Source: an uncultured Bacteroidales bacterium
Lineage (GTDB): Bacteria > Bacteroidota > Bacteroidia > Bacteroidales > UBA932
Assembly (NCBI GenBank): GCA_944326225.1
Contig: CALVDI010000022.1
Span: forward strand, 1-35,112
Reading direction: 5' to 3'
DNA length: 35,112 nt
Made by a program: the position numbers and the translations under genes. Of the stretch, positions 17,767-24,559 are shown piece after piece; positions within the stretch are counted from its first letter, which is position 1; every line of letters begins with the position of its first letter. The notes under the pieces were generated by a model. It did no database searches and was not told where the DNA came from. It was given only the letters and a program-made list of their open reading frames with translations.

Positions 17767-19014
17767 GTGCGCTACAGATTCATCATACTCAGCTACAACA
17801 CAGGTAAGGACGGAAAGACAGCCGTCACCCTTCGTGTCACCAAGAACAGAAAACGCAAATACATCAATACCGGACTGCGGGCCAGACCCGAACAGTGGGA
17901 TACTGCCGGAGACCGTTTCGTAACCGACAGGAGACTCGTTCCCGGATACAAAGCATACAACACCAGACTCTCAGAGCTGGAGGCCCGCGTCAACGCCGTA
18001 TTGAGGGACTTTGACAGCAGACGCATTGACTGGACCCTGAATCAGTTCGAGACAGAATACTTGGGCAAGACCGCAAAAGGCTCCGTAAAAGCCTATTTTG
18101 ACAAGACCGTGGTTACGCTTAGGGAGACAGAACACATCGGCAACGCCATCTGCTACAACCGCACACTCAGCATGATGAGCCTGTTTGACAAGCGGTTGGC
18201 CAGCAGAATATTCTCAGAGATAGACATCCGGTACGTCAAGGCATTCGATGTTTTCCTGCAGAAACGCGGATGCCGGGGCAATACGCGCAAATACTACCTC
18301 AAGGCACTGCGGGCCGTGCTGAACAAGGCTATTCAGGACAAAGAGGCCCCGGAAAGCACCTACCCCTTCGGCAAAGGCGGCTTCAACATCGCAGCCCTTT
18401 CCGAAATCACTGCCAAACGGCACCTTACGCAGGAGAGCATGACGCGGCTGAAGACCACGGCCATGCCCGACCCGGTCCTCGAAAAGACGCGCAGGCTATT
18501 TCTCTTCATGTACTACTGTTACGGCATCTCATTCATAGACGCCGCAATGCTCACAAGGAGCAATTTGGAGAACTGCAACTGCGGCACATACATAGTCTAC
18601 AAGCGAAACAAGACAAAGGACAATAAAGACTCGAGGCCCATACGTATAAGAATATCAACGGAAATCAACCTGCTCCTCGACTGGTTCTCATCCCACACGC
18701 ATCTGTATGGAGACTACCTTCTGCCCATAGTATCAGTACCGGGATACAGCGGCGAGAGACTCTACAGCCATATCAGAGGACGCTACAAGCATTTCAGCAG
18801 AAATCTCAACAACCTCGGACTCGCTATCGGACTCAAGGGATTCAGACTCACGAGCTACGTGGCACGACACACCATGGCTATGACCCTGCAGGAGCATCAT
18901 GTGCCACGCGAGATCATATCGCAGATTCTCGGGCACAAGGACCTCTCCACCACTTCAGTCTACCTCGACAGTTTTGCCGACAGCATCATCGACGAGGCTG
19001 CCCGGGTCCTGTAA
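17767..19014 (+). CDS. Tyrosine-type site-specific recombinase
   Basis: This is a Bacteroidota tyrosine recombinase (phage-integrase family) of 415 aa. It has an N-terminal arm-binding region (about 1-100), a SAM-like core-binding domain (about 105-215) and a C-terminal catalytic domain. Catalytic residues seen: Arg367 in TSYVARHTMAM, His390 in ILGHKDLSTT, and the nucleophile Tyr399 in TSVYLDS. The first catalytic Arg, expected in a motif like YxRGMSFxD, appears to be Tyr252 (YYCYGISFID). The start is GTG at 17767; no better ATG is near. Recombinases at the head of polysaccharide loci in Bacteroidales often invert promoters, so phase variation is a reasonable guess, but I found no clear invertible repeat. 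Confidence 0.88.
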   Translation: MRYRFIILSYNTGKDGKTAVTLRVTKNRKRKYINTGLRARPEQWDTAGDRFVTDRRLVPGYKAYNTRLSELEARVNAVLRDFDSRRIDWTLNQFETEYLGKTAKGSVKAYFDKTVVTLRETEHIGNAICYNRTLSMMSLFDKRLASRIFSEIDIRYVKAFDVFLQKRGCRGNTRKYYLKALRAVLNKAIQDKEAPESTYPFGKGGFNIAALSEITAKRHLTQESMTRLKTTAMPDPVLEKTRRLFLFMYYCYGISFIDAAMLTRSNLENCNCGTYIVYKRNKTKDNKDSRPIRIRISTEINLLLDWFSSHTHLYGDYLLPIVSVPGYSGERLYSHIRGRYKHFSRNLNNLGLAIGLKGFRLTSYVARHTMAMTLQEHHVPREIISQILGHKDLSTTSVYLDSFADSIIDEAARVL

Positions 19015-19338
19015 GAAGCCGCCCCTGCCACTTTTACTATGTCCAGCACATTCCTCAAATATATTACACTGATTCTAACACACATACATCTCGACAACTT
19101 GCCGGACTACCCGTTTTTTTCCACAAAACATCTATTTTACCCCAAGTCCAGCAGACACCCATTTTCAAATCATCTGATTACTAAGTTATTGCATTAAGTG
19201 CCCATGTTGGACTTCTACAGAAGCCCAATGAGCGATATGGGATAAAGCCTGAACCGACATTTTTAGTTTGCGACATATAAGTGTCATATATAGTTATTGC
19301 CATCACCAACTATCTTATGTGTATCACCTATATATCAT
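19015..19338 (+). other. 324-bp AT-rich intergenic region between recombinase and 86-aa ORF
   Basis: No convincing gene is seen here. It holds an imperfect inverted repeat (AAGTCCAGCA at 19144-19153 and TGTTGGACTT at 19205-19214, one mismatch), a direct repeat GTCCAGCA at 19041-19048 and 19146-19153, and one copy of AAGTGTCATAT (19279-19289) that also occurs just upstream of the recombinase (17710-17720). These may be recombinase or regulator sites. I see no good TAnnTTTG promoter for the following ORF. Confidence 0.4.
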
Positions 19339-19599
19339 ATGGTTACAGCAGTAAGACCATTCTTTACATACGCGTCCCACGAGCGCATCCTCGTCGCGAA
19401 GGTTCGCGAGTACGACTACTCCACTGCCTGCGGCGTGTGCGGGTCCCTGCTGTCGCTGTCCCAGGCGGTGGACATCCCCTCGGCCGTGCTGCTGATGAAG
19501 CGCACCGTGCCGGAGTTCAAGTCCAAAAACTCCCCCTACGAGCAGTACGACCTCCGAATCGAGCGGGAGCGGCAGGCCGCCGCGCAGCAGCCGTCCTGA
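19339..19599 (+). CDS. Small protein of unknown function (86 aa)
   Basis: The frame from ATG 19339 encodes MVTAVRPFF through RQAAAQQPS. It is clearly more GC-rich than the flanking intergenic DNA and has GC-biased third positions (for example many CTG, GTG and TCC codons), which supports real coding. It has no signal peptide or membrane helix. The middle contains two cysteines (CGVCG) and an aliphatic stretch; the C-terminus is charged. I do not recognise a family. An in-frame ATG at 19297 lies in AT-rich DNA and is unlikely. It sits between the recombinase and the first small-protein/GNAT module, the position where Bacteroides capsule loci place regulators. That is only positional. Confidence 0.5.
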   Translation: MVTAVRPFFTYASHERILVAKVREYDYSTACGVCGSLLSLSQAVDIPSAVLLMKRTVPEFKSKNSPYEQYDLRIERERQAAAQQPS

Positions 19600-19616
19600 C
19601 CCGGAGTTTTTGACGA

Positions 19617-19654
19617 AAGTGGTTTTTTCTTCCGCACGGAATGACTTACCTTTG
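19617..19654 (+). promoter_or_regulatory. Promoter of small-protein/GNAT module A
   Basis: The block AAGTGGTTTTTT begins at 19617, and TACCTTTG (matching TAnnTTTG) begins at 19647, 30 bases later, directly followed by CAGGAG. The module start codon is at 19681. The same arrangement with identical 30-base spacing occurs upstream of module B, so the block is probably a real, shared promoter or operator. Confidence 0.6.
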
Positions 19655-19680
19655 CAGGAGGATTTTAAACACAGATAAGA

Positions 19681-19875
19681 ATGTCAGTATTTTTAGAGGG
19701 GATTCCGGTGCTGACCGGAGAGGCGGCAAGACGCTTCCAGGAAGAGGTCGAGAGGGTGAACAGCATGCCCGTGAGAGAGCTTCCGGAGGGATTTTACGAC
19801 GATATAGACGAGTGTATTGAAAGATCGAGAAAATATGTGAGGGAGCATGAGGAGTTGGGATTTCGATCTGTCTAA
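19681..19875 (+). CDS. Small protein of the GNAT module, copy A (putative antitoxin-like partner)
   Basis: This 64-aa acidic, probably helical protein has no signal peptide. It shares about 29 of 51 residues with the small protein of module B over the core PVLTGEAARRF...ERV.SMP.RELP.GFYD...SRK. The core is therefore conserved and the frame is real. It overlaps the GNAT gene by 29 nt, so expression is probably coupled. I cannot see a ribbon-helix-helix or other DNA-binding motif. A small gene preceding and overlapping a TacT-like GNAT gene is the layout of GNAT toxin-antitoxin pairs, which is why an antitoxin or regulatory partner role is suggested; this is inference. Confidence 0.7.
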   Translation: MSVFLEGIPVLTGEAARRFQEEVERVNSMPVRELPEGFYDDIDECIERSRKYVREHEELGFRSV

Positions 19876-20482
19876 GCGGTGCGAGCATGTGCGTCCCACG
19901 CAGTGCCTGCAGCTGCTTGGGTTCAGCTGCGGCAATGAGGACATAGACACATTCTTTCATCTGGAGGTATCTGATTATGAGACAGAGCTGATGGCAAAGA
20001 CCTACGCGTTCACTGATCCCGAACGCGGCAATAGGGTCGTCAGCGTATTCTCCCTGTCAAATGACAGCATAAAGACCGACACGCTCACTAACCAGGTCCG
20101 GAACAGGCTTCAGCGTTCTATCCCTAACGCCAAACGCAAGCACTCCTATCCGGCCGTACTGCTCGGTCAGCTTGGAGTGGACATCAGATACAGGGGGTTT
20201 GGTGTAGGTACGCAGACGCTGCAGTATGTCATGAAATGGATGACCCATCCGGACAACAAGACAGGATGCAGGTTTTTGGTTGTGGACGCCTTGAATGTCG
20301 ACGCCGTGCTTAAATTTTACACTGACAACGGTTTTGCATACCTCTATCCGTCCGAAGACTGCGAGCGTGATGCAAGGAGGATACAGGAGTCACGCCTGAG
20401 GACGAGGACGATGTACTGCGACCTGAGGCTGTGGCTTCTACGGCAGACCGCCGGACTGTCAGGAAAAAATATAACAGAGTAA
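19847..20482 (+). CDS. GNAT family N-acetyltransferase, module copy A
   Basis: This is an acetyl-CoA-dependent acetyltransferase of 211 aa. The N-terminal [15 protein letters not shown] (about 26-40) resembles the CGN..LD.F region of TacT-type GNATs. The acetyl-CoA pyrophosphate loop is YRGFGVGTQ (about 115-123), and the FY..NGF motif is at 157-163. A basic segment, [19 protein letters not shown] (about 85-103), is shared with copy B and could bind nucleic acid. The start at 19847 aligns residue for residue with copy B (28 residues to the shared Cys). The substrate is unknown: a tRNA-acetylating toxin, a protein acetylase or a sugar N-acetyltransferase are all possible. Confidence 0.8.
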   Translation: MRSWDFDLSKRCEHVRPTQCLQLLGFSCGNEDIDTFFHLEVSDYETELMAKTYAFTDPERGNRVVSVFSLSNDSIKTDTLTNQVRNRLQRSIPNAKRKHSYPAVLLGQLGVDIRYRGFGVGTQTLQYVMKWMTHPDNKTGCRFLVVDALNVDAVLKFYTDNGFAYLYPSEDCERDARRIQESRLRTRTMYCDLRLWLLRQTAGLSGKNITE

Positions 20483-20498
20483 AAAAGCAAATCATACA

Positions 20499-21809
20499 AT
20501 GAGAGACTACAGAATATCCGTGGCCGGGACCGGCTACGTAGGGCTCAGCATGGCGACGCTGCTGTCCCAGCACCACCACGTGACGGCGGTGGACGTCATA
20601 CCCGAGAAGGTGGAGATGATAAACTCCCGCCGCTCACCGATACAGGACGAGTACATTGAGAAATATTTAGCGGAGAAACCCCTCGACCTGACGGCGACAC
20701 TCGACGGGAGGAAGGCGTACTCCGACGCCGACTTCGTGGTCATCGCCGCACCGACGAACTACGACCCGGTCCGGAACCACTTCGACACCAGCCATGTGGA
20801 GGAGGTGATCGACCTGGTGCTTGAGGTCAACCCGGACGCGGTGATGGTCATCAAGTCCACCATCCCGGTGGGCTACTGCCGCAGCCTCTACGTGAGGTAC
20901 TGGAAGCGGGGCGTGAGGAGGCTGAACCTGCTCTTCTCCCCCGAGTTCCTGCGCGAGAGCAAGGCCTTGTACGACAACCTCTACCCCAGCCGCATCATCG
21001 TTGGAGTACCGAAGACGATAGACGGCCCAGGGTTTGAGGAGGAGAACGGCGCGATAGAGGCCATAGCCGACATCCCGTTCCTGGAGGAGGCCGCGCGCAC
21101 CTTTGCCGGACTGCTGCAGGAGGGAGCGTTGAAACAGGACATCCCGACCCTGTTCATGGGCCTGAAGGAGGCCGAGGCCGTCAAGCTCTTCGCCAACACG
21201 TACCTCGCTCTCAGGGTGAGCTACTTCAACGAGCTGGACACCTACGCCGAGGTCAAGGGGCTTGACACCCGCGCCATCATAGACGGGGTGTGCCTCGACC
21301 CGAGGATAGGGACGCACTACAACAACCCGTCGTTCGGCTACGGCGGCTACTGCCTTCCCAAGGACACCAAGCAGCTGCTGGCCAACTACGCCGACGTGCC
21401 CCAGAACATGATGACCGCCATCGTGGAGAGCAACCGCACCCGCAAGGACTTCATCGCGGGCCAGGTACTGAAGATGGCCGGGGCGCACGAGTACGACGGC
21501 GGCTGGGATCCGTCAAGGGAGAGGGACGTGGTCATCGGGGTGTACCGCCTGACGATGAAGTCCGGCAGCGACAACTTCCGTCAGAGCAGCATCCAGGGCG
21601 TGATGAAGCGCATCCGGGCCAAGGGCGCCACCATCATCATCTACGAGCCGACCCTCGCGGACGGCAGCACGTTCTTCGGCAGCAGGGTCGTCAACGACCT
21701 GGAGGAGTTCAAGCGCCTCTCCAAGGCAATTATCGCAAACAGGTATGACTCATGCCTGGATGATGTGAGGGGGAAGGTATATACACGGGATATTTTCAAC
21801 AGAGACTGA
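20499..21809 (+). CDS. ugd: UDP-glucose 6-dehydrogenase
   Basis: This enzyme oxidises UDP-glucose to UDP-glucuronate with two NAD. The N-terminal Rossmann motif is [10 protein letters not shown] (8-17). The central domain has [12 protein letters not shown] and [18 protein letters not shown], and the catalytic cysteine is C285 in [14 protein letters not shown]. The length of 436 aa is longer than E. coli Ugd (388) but within the family. The DNA is strongly GC-rich compared with the GNAT modules on both sides. With the 4-epimerase at 22882 it can supply UDP-glucuronate and UDP-galacturonate. The start at 20499 follows the GNAT stop by 16 bases, so it is probably transcribed from the module A promoter. 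Confidence 0.93.
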   Translation: MRDYRISVAGTGYVGLSMATLLSQHHHVTAVDVIPEKVEMINSRRSPIQDEYIEKYLAEKPLDLTATLDGRKAYSDADFVVIAAPTNYDPVRNHFDTSHVEEVIDLVLEVNPDAVMVIKSTIPVGYCRSLYVRYWKRGVRRLNLLFSPEFLRESKALYDNLYPSRIIVGVPKTIDGPGFEEENGAIEAIADIPFLEEAARTFAGLLQEGALKQDIPTLFMGLKEAEAVKLFANTYLALRVSYFNELDTYAEVKGLDTRAIIDGVCLDPRIGTHYNNPSFGYGGYCLPKDTKQLLANYADVPQNMMTAIVESNRTRKDFIAGQVLKMAGAHEYDGGWDPSRERDVVIGVYRLTMKSGSDNFRQSSIQGVMKRIRAKGATIIIYEPTLADGSTFFGSRVVNDLEEFKRLSKAIIANRYDSCLDDVRGKVYTRDIFNRD

Positions 21810-21853
21810 ATAGGTCCTGCAATACCCCGCCAGCAGCACTGCTTAATTTACCG

Positions 21854-21891
21854 AAGTGGTTTTTATTATTGCCCCTATTGCCGTAGATTTG
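21854..21891 (+). promoter_or_regulatory. Promoter of small-protein/GNAT module B
   Basis: AAGTGGTTTTT begins at 21854 and TAGATTTG (matching TAnnTTTG) begins at 21884, 30 bases later, directly followed by CAGGAG. The arrangement copies that upstream of module A. The ATG of the small protein is at 21926. Confidence 0.6.
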
Positions 21892-21925
21892 CAGGAGAAT
21901 TACAAAGATTATAAAGTGAAGGGAT

Positions 21926-22177
21926 ATGGCAACTATTGGAGATATATGCGCGCCGGTGCTGACAGGTGAGTCGGCAAGGCGGTTCTTGGAATTTAAAGAA
22001 CGTGTTGACAGCATGCCCGAGAGGGAGTTGCCTAAAGGCTTCTACGATGAGTTCGAAAAAAGCGAGGAGAAGTCACGTAAATTCGCCGAAAGACAGAAGA
22101 TGATTCTTAAACTGAAAAAGGATGGAGAGTATGGAGGGGGAGATATTCAGTCTTGCACGAAAGTGCACGAGAACTAG
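21926..22177 (+). CDS. Small protein of the GNAT module, copy B (putative antitoxin-like partner)
   Basis: This 83-aa protein is homologous to the small protein of module A over PVLTGESARRF to SRKFAERQ (about residues 10-60). It has a longer C-terminus, part of which is read from DNA that also encodes the GNAT N-terminus (47-nt overlap). It is highly charged and probably helical, with no membrane segment. GAAGGGAT just before the ATG may serve as a ribosome site. The function is unknown; a partner or antitoxin role is inferred only from the conserved gene order and overlap. Confidence 0.68.
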   Translation: MATIGDICAPVLTGESARRFLEFKERVDSMPERELPKGFYDEFEKSEEKSRKFAERQKMILKLKKDGEYGGGDIQSCTKVHEN

Positions 22178-22736
22178 ACTGACCGAGAGAGTCATCGCTG
22201 CGGAATTTTCCTGTGGCAATGCTGAGATTGATGATTTCTTCCATAAGGAGCATCTTGATTATGAACGGGAGATGCTCGCCAGGACATATGTATTCATATC
22301 GGATGACGATCCGGCTAAGATAGTGGCGGCAGTATCCGTCTCAAATTCAGGTATCAGTATGACCACGGCATCAAGCCGCGCGAGGAACAGAATGCAGCGC
22401 GGTATTCCGAATGTGAAAAGAAAACGGTCCTACCCGGCGTTGCTGATCGGAAGGCTTGGTGTCGACATGCTATTCAAAGGGAAAGGCATCGGCTCGCAGG
22501 TCATTGACTATCTTAAACATTGGTTCAGCAGCAACGGCTATGACAGTATATGCAGATACCTTGTCGTCGATGCTGTCAATGAGCCGCATGTCCTTTACTT
22601 CTACGGGAAGAACGGATTCATGCCCCTGTATGCTACGGAGGAGGAAGAACGTGCAGCATTAGACAAAAAAGGCGACAAGCTGAATTCCCGTGTGATGTAC
22701 TGCGACCTGAAGCTGTGGCGGCAAAGCCGGTCATAG
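22131..22736 (+). CDS. GNAT family N-acetyltransferase, module copy B
   Basis: This is a paralogue of the GNAT of module A. Shared landmarks: FSCGNAEIDDFFHKE, the basic segment RNRMQRGIPNVKRKRSYPA, LGVD, the acetyl-CoA loop FKGKGIGSQ, CRYLVVDAVN, and FYGKNGFMPLY. The start is set at ATG 22131 (MEGEIF) instead of 22122, because the distance to the conserved FSC then equals that of copy A exactly (28 residues to the Cys). The predicted product has 201 aa. It overlaps the small gene by 47 nt. The base composition is intermediate, unlike the GC-rich ugd before it and the epimerase after it. Confidence 0.8.
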   Translation: MEGEIFSLARKCTRTRLTERVIAAEFSCGNAEIDDFFHKEHLDYEREMLARTYVFISDDDPAKIVAAVSVSNSGISMTTASSRARNRMQRGIPNVKRKRSYPALLIGRLGVDMLFKGKGIGSQVIDYLKHWFSSNGYDSICRYLVVDAVNEPHVLYFYGKNGFMPLYATEEEERAALDKKGDKLNSRVMYCDLKLWRQSRS

Positions 22737-22881
22737 TATCCGCGGTTCAGGAGAATATAGGCCAATATCACCGGCCGTTCAACTTGCGGATTGAAGGCAG
22801 AACAATCTTTAGATTACTTACAATAGCGGACAGACGTGTGGAGTAGACACTTCTGCGTAAACTGTCATACATCCTAAACAC

Positions 22882-23955
22882 ATGTTGAAAAAAAATGTCA
22901 AACTCGACGGCTCGTCCATACTTGTGACCGGAGCCGCAGGCTTCATCGGCGCCAGTCTCACAAGGAGGCTGCTGGACGAGTACCCGGACTGCCGCGTCAT
23001 CGGCATCGACAACATCACAGACTATTACGACGTAAGGCTGAAGCACGGGAGGCTCGAAGCACTCAGGGCATACGGGGACCGCTTCGTGTTCTTCCGCGAC
23101 TCCATCGCGGACAGGAGCGCGGTTGACCGCATATTCGGGGAATTCAGGCCCTCGGTGGTGGTCAATCTCGCCGCACAGGCGGGGGTAAGGTACAGCATCA
23201 CCAATCCCGACGCGTACATCGAGAGCAACATCATCGGATTCTACAACATCCTGGAGGCGTGCCGGCACAGCTACGACGGAGGACGCCCCGGAGTCGGGCA
23301 CCTGGTCTACGCCTCTTCCTCCAGCGTCTACGGGGCCAACAGGAAGGTACCGTACTCCACCGACGACATGGTGGACAACCCCATAAGCCTCTACGCCGCC
23401 ACCAAGAAGAGCGACGAGCTGCTGGCGCACGCCTACAGCAAGCTCTACGACATTCCCTCCACGGGACTGCGCTTCTTCACCGTCTACGGACCCTGCGGCA
23501 GGCCCGACATGGCCTACTACAGCTTCACAGACAGGCTGGTCAGGGGTGAGAGCATCAGGATATTCAACTACGGCAACTGCCTCAGGGACTTCACATACAT
23601 CGACGACATCGTGGAGGGCGTGGTCAGGGTCATGCGCCACGCGCCGGAGAGACGCACCGGGGAGGACGGACTTCCCATACCGCCGTACATGGTCTACAAC
23701 ATCGGCAACAGCTCCCCCGAGAGCCTGCTGGACTTCGTGACGGTGCTTCAGGAGGAGCTTGTCAGGGCCGGGGTGCTGCCGGAGGACTACGACTTCGAGG
23801 CACACAGGGAGCTTGTCCCGATGCAGCCCGGGGACGTGCCTGTGACGTACGCCGACACCGCCCCGCTGGAGCGCGACTTCGGCTTCAAGCCCTCCACCGC
23901 ACTCCGGACAGGGCTCAGGAACTTCGCACAGTGGTATAAATTGCAGCATAGATAA
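22882..23955 (+). CDS. UDP-glucuronate 4-epimerase
   Basis: This extended-SDR epimerase interconverts UDP-glucuronate and UDP-galacturonate. The NAD motif GAAGFIG is at 17-23. The signature DNITDYYDVRLKHGRLEAL is typical of the GlcA-specific branch (LspL/Cap1J). The catalytic Ser is in YASSSSVYG, with Y171-x3-K175 in YAATKK. Also present are the nucleotide-binding RFFTVYGPCGRPDMAYYSF and RDFTYIDDIV. The length of 357 aa is normal. It is GC-rich like ugd. It uses the product of ugd as substrate although a GNAT module lies between them, which suggests the module was inserted into, or has been kept within, a pathway pair. Confidence 0.92.
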   Translation: MLKKNVKLDGSSILVTGAAGFIGASLTRRLLDEYPDCRVIGIDNITDYYDVRLKHGRLEALRAYGDRFVFFRDSIADRSAVDRIFGEFRPSVVVNLAAQAGVRYSITNPDAYIESNIIGFYNILEACRHSYDGGRPGVGHLVYASSSSVYGANRKVPYSTDDMVDNPISLYAATKKSDELLAHAYSKLYDIPSTGLRFFTVYGPCGRPDMAYYSFTDRLVRGESIRIFNYGNCLRDFTYIDDIVEGVVRVMRHAPERRTGEDGLPIPPYMVYNIGNSSPESLLDFVTVLQEELVRAGVLPEDYDFEAHRELVPMQPGDVPVTYADTAPLERDFGFKPSTALRTGLRNFAQWYKLQHR

Positions 23956-23960
23956 GGATT

Positions 23961-24548
23961 ATGATAACCACAAAAGATATTTTAGAAGAATATATTACTG
24001 CCGATGCAAAAGCTAACGGGGTTAAACTTTTCGGTATAAAAAACAAGTTAAAGAATAGATTTAATCCGATATGGCAGTTTTTAGTTGCTTTAAGGAGATA
24101 TGAGTATACGAGGAATCATTGTAAAAAGAAAATTCTAACTATGCTGATATTCTTATTACGATGGAAAAGATATCATAGATTATCTGTTAAATTGGGATTC
24201 TCTATACCTCCAAATGTATGCAATCGTGGATTGTCATTACCGCATTACGGAAATATTGTTATTAATCCCGCATGTAAAATAGGGAAAAATTGCCGAATAC
24301 ATGTTGGTGTCAATATTGGGGCAAATGGTGGCAGCAATGGTGCTCCGGATATAGGCGATAATGTCTATATAGCTCCTGGAGCTAAACTTTACGGGAATAT
24401 AAGCATAGGATCAAATTGTTTTATTGCTGCAAATTCTGTTGTAAATAGAAATTTTAACGACAACAGTGTAATTGCAGGTATGCCTGCCATTCTCAAAAAG
24501 CACATTGACAGATGCTGGTGGCAACAACATCAATTGAAATTAGACTAA
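23961..24548 (+). CDS. CysE-like serine/polysaccharide O-acetyltransferase
   Basis: This 195-aa protein has a helical N-terminal half and a C-terminal left-handed beta-helix (CKIGKNCRIHVGVNIGANGG, PDIGDNVYIAPGAKLYGNISIGSNCFIAANSVVN). It resembles the serine acetyltransferase fold found in capsule loci, where such enzymes usually acetylate a sugar hydroxyl or an amino acid decoration; true cysteine synthesis is less likely in this context. It is AT-rich, in sharp contrast to the epimerases on both sides, which suggests separate acquisition. It starts 5 bases after the previous stop. Confidence 0.75.
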   Translation: MITTKDILEEYITADAKANGVKLFGIKNKLKNRFNPIWQFLVALRRYEYTRNHCKKKILTMLIFLLRWKRYHRLSVKLGFSIPPNVCNRGLSLPHYGNIVINPACKIGKNCRIHVGVNIGANGGSNGAPDIGDNVYIAPGAKLYGNISIGSNCFIAANSVVNRNFNDNSVIAGMPAILKKHIDRCWWQQHQLKLD

Positions 24549-24559
24549 ACATACATAAT

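Noticed and set aside
22737-22881. A gene or promoter in the 145-bp gap before the UDP-GlcA epimerase
   Set aside because: Only short frames and no TAnnTTTG box. GGCC repeats around 22762-22780 are too short to call a terminator.
19015-23955. UpxY/UpxZ-type antitermination genes
   Set aside because: No frame in this part resembles NusG-like UpxY, and the GNAT-linked small proteins have no KOW or NGN features.
23961-24548. True cysteine-biosynthesis serine acetyltransferase
   Set aside because: The fold matches, but AT-rich composition and position between sugar epimerases point to polysaccharide acetylation.
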